From positions 103,727-167,726 of the forward strand of contig NZ_VTUZ01000020.1 of NCBI RefSeq assembly GCF_008369935.1: 64,000 nt of DNA, given 5' to 3'. Each line of letters begins with the position of its first letter. Position 1 is the stretch's first letter. Shown here one piece after another: positions 35,565 through 44,128 of this stretch. The notes under the pieces are model-generated. The model worked only from the letters and a program-made list of their open reading frames with translations. It had not been told where the DNA came from and did no database searches. This DNA comes from Paraburkholderia panacisoli. Its GTDB lineage: Bacteria; Pseudomonadota; Gammaproteobacteria; Burkholderiales; Burkholderiaceae. A program made the position numbers and the translations under genes.

Positions 35565-36380
35565 TCAGAACGTGTGCTCCGGCCCGGGGAACGAACCGTC
35601 CTTTACCGCGCGTACATACGCTTCCACGGCGGCCAGAATGCTCGGCTGCCCCTGCATGAAGTCCTTGACGAAGCGGGGTCGCTTGCCGGGGAAAATCCCC
35701 AGCATGTCGTGCAGCACCAGCACCTGACCCGAGCAATCGAGACCCGCGCCGATCCCGATCGTCGGAATGCGCAACTGCTTCGTGACGTCGCTGGCGAGTT
35801 GCGTCGGAATCGCCTCCATCACGATCAGCTGCGCGCCGGCCGCCTGCATCGCGAGCGAGTCGCGCAGCAGTTGGCTCGCGCCCGCCTCGGTTTTGCCTTG
35901 CACCTTGAAGCCGCCGAACGCATGCACCGACTGCGGCGTGAGGCCCACGTGCGCGCACACCGGAATCGACCGGTCGACCAGAAAACGCACCGTATCGGCG
36001 AGCCATTCGCCGCCCTCCAGCTTCACCATCTGCGCGCCGGCGCGCATCAATTCCACCGAGCTTCTGAATGCGTCCTCCGGCGTGCCGTAGGTGCCGAACG
36101 GCAGATCGGCCACCACCAGCGCCGAGGTCCGCGCGCGCGCCACGCTGGCCGTGTGATACGCGATGTCGGCGAGCGATACCGGCAGCGTGGTCGTCTGGCC
36201 TTGCAGCACGTTGCCGAGCGAGTCGCCGATCAGCAGCACGTCGACGCCCGCGCGGTCCAGCAGCGCGGCGAAGCTCGCGTCGTAACACGTGAGCATGGCG
36301 ATTCTTTCGCCGGCGTCGCGCATTGCCTGCAGTTTCGGCACGGTGATAGCGCTCCGGCTCGCTTCCTGCAAATAGGTCAT
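35565..36380 (-). CDS. panB: 3-methyl-2-oxobutanoate hydroxymethyltransferase PanB
   Basis: PanB transfers a hydroxymethyl group from methylene-tetrahydrofolate to alpha-ketoisovalerate, the first committed step of pantothenate and CoA synthesis. The 271-residue TIM-barrel protein shows ITVPKLQAMRDAGERIAMLTCYDASFA, VLLIGDSLGNVLQGQ.TTLPVSL, metal and substrate residues in DLPFGTYG, KLEGG, VCAHVGLTPQSVHAFGGFKVQGK and IGIGAG.DCSGQVLVLHDMLGI. Length is typical. It follows a deoxynucleoside kinase and folK on the same strand, a folate/CoA precursor cluster. Confidence 0.96.
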   Translation of the reverse strand: MTYLQEASRSAITVPKLQAMRDAGERIAMLTCYDASFAALLDRAGVDVLLIGDSLGNVLQGQTTTLPVSLADIAYHTASVARARTSALVVADLPFGTYGTPEDAFRSSVELMRAGAQMVKLEGGEWLADTVRFLVDRSIPVCAHVGLTPQSVHAFGGFKVQGKTEAGASQLLRDSLAMQAAGAQLIVMEAIPTQLASDVTKQLRIPTIGIGAGLDCSGQVLVLHDMLGIFPGKRPRFVKDFMQGQPSILAAVEAYVRAVKDGSFPGPEHTF

Positions 36381-36416
36381 GGGTCAATCCATTGGAAAAA
36401 GAGGTGGCCGCGCCGC

Positions 36417-37097
36417 TCAGAGCGACGTGCCTTTGACAAAGAATTCCTTGCGGCCTCGCATCGTTTCGATACGTTCGGCGAGCAGCGCAAGGTCCGCGTC
36501 GGAGTCGAGCGGATTCAGGTGTTCGGCGTTGACCGTCAGCACGGGCGTGCGGTCGTAGTGATAGAAGAAGTCGTTGTACGCGTCGCACAGCGCGCGCAGA
36601 TACGCGTCGGAAATCTGCAGCTCCATCGGCACGGCGCGCTTCTGAATGCGGGCGAACAGCACCTCGGGACTGGCCTGCAGATAGAGCACGAAATCCGGCG
36701 CCGGCGCGCTGGTTTCGAGTCGCGCGGCGAGCGCGCGATACAGTTGCCACTCGTCTTCCTGCAAGGTCAGACGCGCGAAGATGTCATTCTTCTGCGTCAT
36801 GAAATCGGCGATGAGTGGCGTGCCCGAACCATACGCGGCGCTCACGTCCTGAGCCTGCTGCGCGCGCTGCAATGCGAAGTGCAACTGCGTGGGCAACGCG
36901 TAACGCGCGGTGTCGCGATAAAAACGTTCGAGAAAGGGATTGTCTTGCGGCCGCTCGAATAGTTCGTGCATCGACCAGCGCTGCGCGAGACGCCGTGCGA
37001 GCGAGGTCTTGCCGACGCCGATCGGCCCTTCGATCGCGAGATAGCCGAACGGTGGACGCAAGTGCGGCGCGGTGACCGTGAGGGGCGGCGAACTCAT
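36417..37097 (-). CDS. Deoxynucleoside kinase family protein
   Basis: The 226-residue protein has a P-loop IEGPIGVGKTSLARRLAQR (residues 22-40) and the deoxynucleoside-kinase pattern with FERPQDNPFLERFYRDTARYALPTQLHFALQRAQQ and TPLIADFMTQKNDIFARLTL. The base-site D/ER-type motif is replaced here by ADF. C-terminally it has LYLQASPEVLFARIQKRAVPMELQISDAYLRALCDAYNDFF. It probably phosphorylates a deoxynucleoside, but the substrate is not readable. The start ATG overlaps the folK stop (ATGA 37097-37094), showing translational coupling. Related proteins often sit next to panB and folK in betaproteobacteria. Confidence 0.9.
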   Translation of the reverse strand: MSSPPLTVTAPHLRPPFGYLAIEGPIGVGKTSLARRLAQRWSMHELFERPQDNPFLERFYRDTARYALPTQLHFALQRAQQAQDVSAAYGSGTPLIADFMTQKNDIFARLTLQEDEWQLYRALAARLETSAPAPDFVLYLQASPEVLFARIQKRAVPMELQISDAYLRALCDAYNDFFYHYDRTPVLTVNAEHLNPLDSDADLALLAERIETMRGRKEFFVKGTSL

Positions 37098-37636
37098 TCG
37101 CAGCGGCCTTTGTCGGCGCTGCCGGCCGTCAATGCATTGAGCATTGGACACTGACAGGGCGACTTCACCTTCTCGATGCGTTGATGGCTGACGCCGGCGA
37201 GCAGTGTATCGGCGCGGCCGTGTTGCGGGATGACGAGCGCCGCGTCGATTTCGACGAGCGGCACCAACGCGAACGCGCGTTCGGCGAGGCGCGGATGCGG
37301 CACGGTCAGGTCGGCTTCGTCGATCGACTGATCGCCGTACAGCAGGATGTCCAGGTCGAGCGTGCGCGGTGCGTTGCGAAACGGCCGTTCGCGGCCGAAC
37401 TGATGCTCGATTTTGTGGCACAGCGCCAGCAGATGCCGCACGGGAAGCGTCGTATCGACCTTCACGACGCAGTTGAAATAATCGTCACCGCCCGCGTCGA
37501 TCGGGGCAGTGCGATACAGGCTCGATTTCGCGAGCACGGAGATGGTGTGCTGTTGTGCCAGGCACACCACTGCGTCTTTCAGGGTCTGGCGCGCGTCCCC
37601 GAGATTCGCGCCGAGGCCAAGATAAGCAACCGTCAT
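37094..37636 (-). CDS. folK: 2-amino-4-hydroxy-6-hydroxymethyldihydropteridine diphosphokinase FolK
   Basis: FolK transfers pyrophosphate from ATP to 6-hydroxymethyl-dihydropterin in folate synthesis. The 180-residue protein begins VAYLGLGANLGDARQTLKDAV and has the conserved SSLYRTAPIDAGGDDYFNCVVKVDT. The family signature GRERPFRNAPRTLDLDILLYGD, with the Mg-binding Asp pair, is present, followed by PHPRLAERAFALVPLVEI. A C-terminal extension (~160-180) with CQCP is not part of the core fold. It overlaps the downstream kinase gene by 4 bases. Confidence 0.95.
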   Translation of the reverse strand: MTVAYLGLGANLGDARQTLKDAVVCLAQQHTISVLAKSSLYRTAPIDAGGDDYFNCVVKVDTTLPVRHLLALCHKIEHQFGRERPFRNAPRTLDLDILLYGDQSIDEADLTVPHPRLAERAFALVPLVEIDAALVIPQHGRADTLLAGVSHQRIEKVKSPCQCPMLNALTAGSADKGRCE

Positions 37637-37684
37637 GGCATAACTTCCTGCAACTGTCGTTCGACGGCTTCAGCGAACGCGTCG

Positions 37685-39283
37685 TCAGTCGTCGTGCGAG
37701 CCGTCGTGGCCCGCGTCGTTGTCTGTGCGTTCGGCTGGCGTGCCGCCCTCCAATCCGTCGCCCGCTTTGCGGTTTCTGGCGCCACTGCTGCGCCGCCGTC
37801 GTTTTCTGGGACTCCGGTCCTTCCCGCCCTGCGTGAGCAATGCCTCGCGCGCGGCGACGTCTCCTTCGATGAACTCCGTCCACCACGCACCGACCGACTC
37901 GTCGAGTTCGCCCGATTCGCAGCGCAACAGGAGGAAATCATACCCCGCTCTAAATCTTTGGTGTTCCAGCAGCTTCAGCGCGCTTCTTCCCGACCGTTTT
38001 TCGAGGCGCAGTTGCAGGCCCCAGATCTCGCGCATATCCGACGAAAAGCGCTTGTGGATCGCGAGTTTCTCGGTTTGCGTGTCGAGGACTTCGTCCATCG
38101 CGCGATGCAGCGCGGGCACCGGATATTCACCGTCCGCTTCGAATTTCTGCCAGCGCTGCTGCACGTCGTGCCACAACAGCGTGGCGAACAGAAAGCCCGG
38201 CGACACCGGTTTGCCGGCGCGCACGCGGGCATCGGTGTTGGTCAGCGCCAACGTGATGAATTTTTCGCCGGTGGGCTGCTCCAGCACCACGTCGAGCAGC
38301 GGCAGCAGGCCATGATGCAGGCCCTCGTCGCGCAAGCGCTTCAGGCAGGCGAGCGCGTGACCCGACAGCATCAGCTTGAGCATCTCGTCGAACAGACGCG
38401 CGGCGGGCACGTTGTTGATCAGATCGGCCATTTTGACGATCGGCGCACGGGTGCCGTCTTCGATCTCGAACTCGAGCTTCGCGGCAAAACGCACCACGCG
38501 CAGCATGCGCACCGGATCTTCGCGATACCGCGTGGCCGGATCGCCGATCATGCGCAACAGACGCGCGCGCATGTCGGCCATGCCGTTGTGATAGTCCAGC
38601 ACGGTTTGCGTGGCCGGATCGTAGTACATCGCGTTGACCGTGAAGTCGCGGCGCGTGGCGTCTTCGTGCTGCTCGCCCCACACGTTGTCGCGCAGCACGC
38701 GGCCGCTTGCGTCCACCGCGTGAGTGCGGCGGTCGAGCTCGTCGCGCTTCAGGCGCCGCGCCGGCGCGGCGTCCGCTGCGGGCGGATCGACCAGTGCGCG
38801 GAACGTCGAGGTTTCGATGATCTCCTGGCCGAACTGCACGTGCACGATCTGAAACCGCCGGCCGATGATGCGCGCGCGGCGGAACAGCTTCTGCACCTGT
38901 TCGGGGGTGGCGTCGGTGGCGACGTCGAAGTCTTTCGGCTTGATGCCGAGCAGCAGATCGCGCACCGCCCCGCCGACGATGAACGCGCGATGCCCTGCCT
39001 GCTGCAAACCTTCGGTCACGCGAATCGCGTTCCTCGAGATCAACGCGGGATCGATGCCGTGCACGTCGTGCGGAATGATCACCGGCACGTCCGGGTCGGG
39101 CACGGCCTGGGCGGCCGCGCCGGCACCGGTGGATTTGCGGCGTGGCTTGGCTGTGCCCGCGGTGGTGGACTTCGCGCGTGTGCGGGCGCCGCTAGTTGAG
39201 TCTGCTTCGGCTTCGGCGGGCAGGGTGTCGTCAGCGGGCGCCGCGTCCTGGCCGAATAGCTTGCGGATGAGTTTTTTGATCAC
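37685..39283 (-). CDS. pcnB: Poly(A) polymerase I PcnB
   Basis: PcnB adds 3' poly(A) tails to RNA, marking it for decay. The 532-residue protein has a low-complexity N-terminus (~1-65) and then the nucleotidyltransferase head: FIVGGAVRDLLLGIKPKDFDVATDATPEQVQKLFRRARIIGRRFQIVHV, with the metal-binding DFD. It continues with RDFTVNAMYYDP, DPATRYREDPVRMLRVVRFAAKL and a basic C-terminal tail with RSPRKRRRR. Basic, disordered ends are common in PcnB. It overlaps the upstream HAD gene by 4 bases and lies 48 bases before folK, so pcnB-folK-kinase-panB may be one operon. Confidence 0.95.
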   Translation of the reverse strand: MIKKLIRKLFGQDAAPADDTLPAEAEADSTSGARTRAKSTTAGTAKPRRKSTGAGAAAQAVPDPDVPVIIPHDVHGIDPALISRNAIRVTEGLQQAGHRAFIVGGAVRDLLLGIKPKDFDVATDATPEQVQKLFRRARIIGRRFQIVHVQFGQEIIETSTFRALVDPPAADAAPARRLKRDELDRRTHAVDASGRVLRDNVWGEQHEDATRRDFTVNAMYYDPATQTVLDYHNGMADMRARLLRMIGDPATRYREDPVRMLRVVRFAAKLEFEIEDGTRAPIVKMADLINNVPAARLFDEMLKLMLSGHALACLKRLRDEGLHHGLLPLLDVVLEQPTGEKFITLALTNTDARVRAGKPVSPGFLFATLLWHDVQQRWQKFEADGEYPVPALHRAMDEVLDTQTEKLAIHKRFSSDMREIWGLQLRLEKRSGRSALKLLEHQRFRAGYDFLLLRCESGELDESVGAWWTEFIEGDVAAREALLTQGGKDRSPRKRRRRSSGARNRKAGDGLEGGTPAERTDNDAGHDGSHDD

Positions 39284-39966
39284 GAGGGTTGAAAGAGTTC
39301 GAGGATGCGCCAGCCTTTGGCTTGCGCATGGGCGCGCAATGTGTCGTCCGGATTGGTCGCGATAGGGTCGGTGACTTTCTCTAGCAACGGAATGTCGTTG
39401 TGCGAATCGCTGTAGAAGTAGCTGTGCTCGAAGTCGCTCCAGCTCTTACCGAGCGACGCGAGCCACGCTTCGGTGCGGACGATCTTGCCTTCCTTGTAGC
39501 TCGGCGTCCCGGTGGGGCGGCCGGTGTAGGGCCCGTGCGGGTCGCCGTCGACGGTTTCCACTTCGCAGGCGATCAGCGTATCGACGCCGAAGGCTTGGGC
39601 GATCGGGCGCGTGATGAATTCGTTGGTCGCGGTCACCACGCAGCACAGGTCGCCGGCTTCACGGTGCTGCTTCACCAGCTCCAGCGCGGTCGGGAAGATG
39701 GCCGGCGTGATCACTTCGTGCATGTACTGCGCGTGAAGGTCGGCGAGTTCGGCGCGCGTGAACTTGGCGAGCGGCGTGAGCATGGCCATCAGGTAGGCGT
39801 GAATGTCGAGCTTGCCGGCCTTGTAGTCGGCGAAAAAGCGGTCGTTTTCACGGGCGAAGTTTTCGGCGTCGACCATGCCTTGTTTCACCATGAAGCGGCC
39901 CCATTCGTGGTCGCTGTCGGTGGGAATGAGCGTGTGGTCGAGATCGAAGAGTGCGAGATTAGCCAT
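39280..39966 (-). CDS. HAD-IB family hydrolase (SerB-like phosphatase)
   Basis: The 228-residue protein is a haloacid-dehalogenase superfamily phosphatase with motif I LFDLDHTLIP (Asp8, Asp10), motif II VTAT, a lysine in the SYKEGKI segment and motif III YSDSHNDIPLL. The cap and spacing are those of the HAD-IB subfamily near phosphoserine phosphatase. The substrate is unknown; some related proteins act on histidinol phosphate or small phosphate esters. It overlaps hda (8 bases) upstream and pcnB (4 bases) downstream, showing tight coupling. Confidence 0.92.
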   Translation of the reverse strand: MANLALFDLDHTLIPTDSDHEWGRFMVKQGMVDAENFARENDRFFADYKAGKLDIHAYLMAMLTPLAKFTRAELADLHAQYMHEVITPAIFPTALELVKQHREAGDLCCVVTATNEFITRPIAQAFGVDTLIACEVETVDGDPHGPYTGRPTGTPSYKEGKIVRTEAWLASLGKSWSDFEHSYFYSDSHNDIPLLEKVTDPIATNPDDTLRAHAQAKGWRILELFQPS

Positions 39967-40741
39967 GGGGGCCTATTTTACTTGAAGCGGATGAAGCGGC
40001 GTGCGAACCCGCCGCCGAGCCTGATGAGCCGGGCACGGCGCGCCGTTCGTCGACGTCGGGCGAAGCCAGCATGGTGCGCAACAGCGGCAGCGTGACCGCG
40101 CGTTTCTGTTCGAGCGAAAAGCGGTCGAGCGCGTCGAGCAGCGCCATCAGGCTGGGCATGTCGCGGCGAAAGTGTGTGAGCAGGTAGGCGGGCACGTCGT
40201 CGGCGAGCATGAGGCCGCGCTCGCGCGCCGCGTGCTTGAGTACCGCCGCCTTGCCTTCGTCCGGCAGCGGCGCGAGATGGAACACGAGGCCCCAGCCGAG
40301 GCGGGTGCGCAAATCCTCGCGCACCGTCATGCCGATCGGCGCCGCATTGCCCGCGGCGACCAGCGCGCTGGTCGGATGCGCGCGCACTTCGTTGAACAGG
40401 TTGAACACGGCGATCTGCTGTGCGGCCGACAGCGCGTCGCAGTCGTCGATCGCGTACAGCGCGACGCGCGGGTCGAAGCTGAACGCAGCGAGGCTGCTCT
40501 GCGGACCGGCGAAGCGCGCATGACCCGGCGGCGCTTCGTGCACGAGCGCCTGCAACAGGTGGGTGCGGCCGCTGCCGGATTCGCCCCAGAGGTAGAAGGT
40601 GCGGTCGGCCACCGGTCCGGCGGCGAGCGCATTGTCGAGCTCACGCAGCCGCGTGACCAGCTCCGCGTTCGCGCCGGCGAAGAAATTGTCGAATGTCGAT
40701 GGCGGCGGGGTGCCGAGATCGAGCGTCAGTTGACGAAGCAC
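39959..40741 (-). CDS. hda: DnaA regulatory inactivator Hda
   Basis: Hda, bound to the DNA-loaded sliding clamp, stimulates ATP hydrolysis by DnaA to prevent re-initiation. The 260-residue protein begins MLRQLTLDLG, in which QLTLDL is the clamp-binding motif at residues 4-9. It continues with a DnaA-like AAA+ domain: FYLWGESGSGRTHLLQAL (Walker A with Arg in the Lys position), YAIDDCDAL (Walker B-like) and LRTRLGWGLVFHL. The C-terminal tail (PGSSGSAAGSHAASS) is unusually Ser/Ala-rich. It is the first gene of the leftward hda-HAD-pcnB unit. Confidence 0.94.
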   Translation of the reverse strand: MLRQLTLDLGTPPPSTFDNFFAGANAELVTRLRELDNALAAGPVADRTFYLWGESGSGRTHLLQALVHEAPPGHARFAGPQSSLAAFSFDPRVALYAIDDCDALSAAQQIAVFNLFNEVRAHPTSALVAAGNAAPIGMTVREDLRTRLGWGLVFHLAPLPDEGKAAVLKHAARERGLMLADDVPAYLLTHFRRDMPSLMALLDALDRFSLEQKRAVTLPLLRTMLASPDVDERRAVPGSSGSAAGSHAASSASSKIGPHG

Positions 40742-40815
40742 AGTAGGTGAATGCCGAAAATGAGGCTAAGGCCGCAAGCGGCCCGGACCTCGGGCCCTGA
40801 AACGTCAGTAAGCAG

Positions 40816-41892
40816 TTAGTTGTTGTAAAGCGTGCTGGTCAGATAGCTTTGCCGCAACTCGCGGATCGCCACCGACAGGATCGCGCTGACCGGCAACGCA
40901 AGCAACACGCCGAAAAAGCCGAACAGCTGGCCGAACGCGAGCAACGCGAAGATGACCGCGAGCGGGTGCAGCCCGATCCGTTCGCCGACCAGCCGCGGCG
41001 TCAGATAAAAACTCTCGACGATCTGCGCGAAGCCGTAAATCAGCGCGACCGCGCCGAAGCCGTACCAGTCGCCGAACTGTAGCAGCGCCGCGAGCAGCGC
41101 CAACACCAGACCCGTTGCAAAACCCAGGTAAGGGATGAATACCGCGAGCCCCGTGAAAATGCCGACCGGCAACGCGATCTCGAAGCCCGCCAGACTCAGT
41201 GCGACCGAGTAGTACACCGCCAGCACCGCCATCACCAGCAACTGGCCGCGCAGGTATTGCGACAGCATCTGGTCCATGTCGCGCGCCAGTTGCAGCGTCT
41301 TGTCGAGCCAGCGGCGCGGCACCACGATCTGCATGCGCGCGAGCATGCGGTTCCAGTCGAACAACAGATAGAACAGCACGAGCGGCACCAGCACGAGGTT
41401 GCCCACCACCGTCATCATCAGGTTGCCGCTGGTGCGCAGCGAGGTCCACGCGTACATCACGACGGTTTGCGCGCTGCCTTCCAGTTGCCCCATCGCGAGG
41501 TCGCGGATGCTGGCGAAATCGAACGAGTCGGCCAGACCCATCATCGCGAGCTTGGGTTGCAGCCACGCGCTCACATGCGCGAAGAACACCGGCACCTGCT
41601 GCCGCAATTGCGGCCCTTCCTTGTGGATCACCGCGAGCACCAGCAGCACGAGCATCGTCATCAGCAGCGTGAAAAACAGGATCATCAGCAACGCGGCGAG
41701 GCCGCGCGGCACGCGCCGCCGTACCATCCACGCGACACCCGGCTGCAGAATGTACGCGAGAATCGCGCCGAGCAGAAACGGTGTGAGGACCGGGCTGAGC
41801 AGCCACAGCAGGATGCCGACGCCCAGCGCGATAGCCAGCCAGATGAAGGCGCGGCGCTGAACCGGAGTCGGAATCGGTGAGTTTTGTTGCAA
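40816..41892 (-). CDS. AI-2E/PerM family membrane transporter
   Basis: The 358-residue protein has eight or so hydrophobic segments arranged as in the PerM/AI-2 exporter family. These include FIWLAIALGVGILLWLLSPVLTPFLLGAILAYIL at the N-terminus, a central ARMQIVVPRRWLDKTLQLARDMDQMLSQYLRGQLLVMAVLAVYY region and the conserved PYLGF...GLVLALLAALLQFG. Proteins of this family have been linked to autoinducer-2 export, sodium/proton exchange or permease roles, so the substrate is not known here. It is divergent from purM, a common pairing in Burkholderiaceae. Confidence 0.92.
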   Translation of the reverse strand: MQQNSPIPTPVQRRAFIWLAIALGVGILLWLLSPVLTPFLLGAILAYILQPGVAWMVRRRVPRGLAALLMILFFTLLMTMLVLLVLAVIHKEGPQLRQQVPVFFAHVSAWLQPKLAMMGLADSFDFASIRDLAMGQLEGSAQTVVMYAWTSLRTSGNLMMTVVGNLVLVPLVLFYLLFDWNRMLARMQIVVPRRWLDKTLQLARDMDQMLSQYLRGQLLVMAVLAVYYSVALSLAGFEIALPVGIFTGLAVFIPYLGFATGLVLALLAALLQFGDWYGFGAVALIYGFAQIVESFYLTPRLVGERIGLHPLAVIFALLAFGQLFGFFGVLLALPVSAILSVAIRELRQSYLTSTLYNN

Positions 41893-41949
41893 AGTTGGTT
41901 TCCCAGGTGTCGTCGGAACGCGTGAATTCCAGCCAACCGGCCGGCATCG

Positions 41950-41968
41950 GGTAAAATCGCATTTTACC
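41950..41968. promoter_or_regulatory. Palindromic divergent promoter element between perM-like gene and purM
   Basis: GGTAAAAT (41950-41957) and ATTTTACC (41961-41968) form a perfect inverted repeat around CGC. Each arm holds TAAAAT, a good -10 hexamer, one reading toward purM (start 41988) and one toward the transporter (start 41892). No good -35 is seen on either side, so it is either paired -10 elements or a protein-binding operator. Confidence 0.5.
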
Positions 41969-41987
41969 GACCTTCTCGCTCTTCCCC

Positions 41988-43043
41988 ATGAATCAACCGA
42001 AATCCGCCCCTGACGCCCAAGGTTTGTCGTATCGCGACGCCGGCGTGGACATCGACGCGGGCGACGCCCTCGTCGACGCGATCAAGCCCTTTGCCAAAAA
42101 GACGATGCGCGACGGCGTGCTGGGTGGCATCGGCGGGTTCGGCGCGCTGTTCGAAGTGCCGAAGAAGTACAAGGAGCCGGTGCTCGTGTCCGGCACCGAC
42201 GGCGTCGGCACCAAGCTGCGCCTCGCGTTCCAGCTGAACAAGCACGACACCGTCGGTCAGGATCTGGTGGCGATGAGCGTGAACGACATTCTCGTGCAGG
42301 GCGCCGAGCCGCTGTTCTTCCTCGACTACTTCGCGTGCGGCAAGCTGGACGTCGGCACGGCGGCCACGGTCGTCAAGGGCATCGCGCATGGCTGCGAACT
42401 GTCGGGTTGCGCGCTGATCGGCGGCGAAACGGCGGAAATGCCGGGCATGTATCCGGACGGCGAGTACGACCTGGCCGGCTTCGCGGTCGGTGCGGTCGAA
42501 AAGAGCAAGATCATCGACGGCAGCACGATCGCCCCCGGCGACGTGGTGCTGGGCCTCGCGTCGAGCGGCATTCATTCGAACGGCTTTTCGCTGGTGCGCA
42601 AGATCATCGAGCGCGCGCAGCCCGATCTGAATGCGGACTTCGACGGCCGAACGCTCGCCGACGCGCTGATGGCGCCGACGCATATCTACGTGAAGCCGTT
42701 GCTGGCACTGATGCAGCAGATCACCGTGAAGGGCATGGCGCACATCACGGGCGGCGGGCTGGTCGAAAACATTCCGCGCGTTCTGCGTGAAGGCCTGACG
42801 GCCGAGCTGGATCATCGCGCATGGCCGATGCCGCCGTTGTTCTCGTGGCTGCAAAAGCACGGCGGCGTCGCGGACGCGGAAATGCATCGCGTGTTCAACT
42901 GCGGGATCGGCATGGCGGTGGTGGTTTCGGCAGCCGACGCCGATGCGGCGATCGGCATGTTGTCGGCGGCCGGTGAACTGGTCTGGAAGATCGGCGCGAT
43001 TCGCGAGAGCGCGGCCGGTGAAGCGCAGACCATCGTGATCTAA
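41988..43043 (+). CDS. purM: Phosphoribosylformylglycinamidine cyclo-ligase PurM
   Basis: PurM (AIR synthetase) closes the imidazole ring in purine synthesis using ATP. The 351-residue protein has the N-terminal LSYRDAGVDIDAGDALVDAIKPF and the conserved VLVSGTDGVGTKLRLAF. It continues with DLVAMSVNDILVQGAEPLFFLDY, GCALIGGETAEMPGMYPDGEYDLAGF, SSGIHSNGFSLVRKI and HITGGGLVENIPRVL. Length matches the family. It is a single gene divergent from the PerM-type transporter and converges on miaA. Confidence 0.97.
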   Translation: MNQPKSAPDAQGLSYRDAGVDIDAGDALVDAIKPFAKKTMRDGVLGGIGGFGALFEVPKKYKEPVLVSGTDGVGTKLRLAFQLNKHDTVGQDLVAMSVNDILVQGAEPLFFLDYFACGKLDVGTAATVVKGIAHGCELSGCALIGGETAEMPGMYPDGEYDLAGFAVGAVEKSKIIDGSTIAPGDVVLGLASSGIHSNGFSLVRKIIERAQPDLNADFDGRTLADALMAPTHIYVKPLLALMQQITVKGMAHITGGGLVENIPRVLREGLTAELDHRAWPMPPLFSWLQKHGGVADAEMHRVFNCGIGMAVVVSAADADAAIGMLSAAGELVWKIGAIRESAAGEAQTIVI

Positions 43044-43134
43044 CGGTTGATATGTTCCGCGCGGCGTGCGGATCGCACAACGCCGCGCGGGATCGGTGCT
43101 TCGACGCATCACATCAAAGCTTCAATTCAACGCT

Positions 43135-44085
43135 TCAAATCAACGCCTCGATCTGATCGAGCACCCGCGCGGTAGCGCGCGGATCGCAGCAGTCCACCAC
43201 CACCCGCTCAGTCATGCTCCGCAGCCATGTGAGCTGCCGCTTGCACAACTGCCGGGTCGCAAACACGCCCTTGTCGCGCATGGTCGGATAATCGACCGCG
43301 CCATCCAGATACTCCCAGACCTGCCGATAGCCGACGCAGCGCATCGACGGCATCTCGGGCTGCAAGTCACCGCGTTCGCGCAGCTTCACCACTTCATCGA
43401 CGAAACCGCCCGCCAGCATCGCGTCGAAGCGCTTCTCGATGCGCGCATGCAACACGCTGCGATCGGACGGCTCCAGCGCGATCGGCACGAAGCGCCACGC
43501 GGCGGCGGCGTCGTCGGAGCGCGCGGGAGCGGCCAGCAATGTCGACATCGGCTGCCCGGTCAGCAGAAAAACTTCGAGCGCGCGCTGAATCCGCTGCGAA
43601 TCGTTCGGCGCGAGCCGCGCGGCCGTCACGGGATCGACGGCCGTGAGCCGCGCATGCATCGCCGGCCAGCCATCTTGCGCGGCGTCGGCATCGAGCGTAG
43701 CGCGCACGTCCGGGTCGGCGGCGGGCAAGTCGTTGAGCCCCTGCGTGAGCGCTTTGAAGTACAGCATGGTGCCGCCGACCAGCAACGGCAGCCGCCCGCG
43801 GGCGTGGATTTCGCCGGTCAGCCGCAGCGTGTCGGCGCGAAACTGCGCGGCCGAATAAGCGTCGGTCGGGTCGACGATGTCGATCAGATGATGCGGCGCC
43901 ACCGCGCGCTCCTGCGGCGTCGGCTTCGCGGTGCCGATATCCATCTCGCGATACACCAGCGCCGAATCGACGCTGATGATCTCCACCGGCCGCCGCGCGG
44001 CCAGCGCCAACGCGGCGGCGGTCTTACCGGAAGCGGTCGGGCCGAGCAGGCAGGGGATCGGCGTGGGGGAAGGGCGTGACGTCAT
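43135..44085 (-). CDS. miaA: tRNA dimethylallyltransferase MiaA
   Basis: MiaA adds a dimethylallyl group to A37 of tRNAs that read codons starting with U. The 316-residue protein has the P-loop LGPTASGKTAAAL (residues 14-26), ISVDSALVYREMDIGTAKPT with the catalytic Asp, ERAVAPHHLIDIVDPTDAYSAAQF and LVGGTMLYFKAL. The tRNA-binding segment GYRQVWEYLDG...ATRQLCKRQLTWLRSM is also present. It lies 43 bases downstream of mutL on the same strand, the mutL-miaA order common in proteobacteria (often followed by hfq elsewhere). Confidence 0.97.
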   Translation of the reverse strand: MTSRPSPTPIPCLLGPTASGKTAAALALAARRPVEIISVDSALVYREMDIGTAKPTPQERAVAPHHLIDIVDPTDAYSAAQFRADTLRLTGEIHARGRLPLLVGGTMLYFKALTQGLNDLPAADPDVRATLDADAAQDGWPAMHARLTAVDPVTAARLAPNDSQRIQRALEVFLLTGQPMSTLLAAPARSDDAAAAWRFVPIALEPSDRSVLHARIEKRFDAMLAGGFVDEVVKLRERGDLQPEMPSMRCVGYRQVWEYLDGAVDYPTMRDKGVFATRQLCKRQLTWLRSMTERVVVDCCDPRATARVLDQIEALI

Positions 44086-44128
44086 GGGCGAGCCGGCGCG
44101 CGTCGAAACAATGTCATCGAGCGCACCG

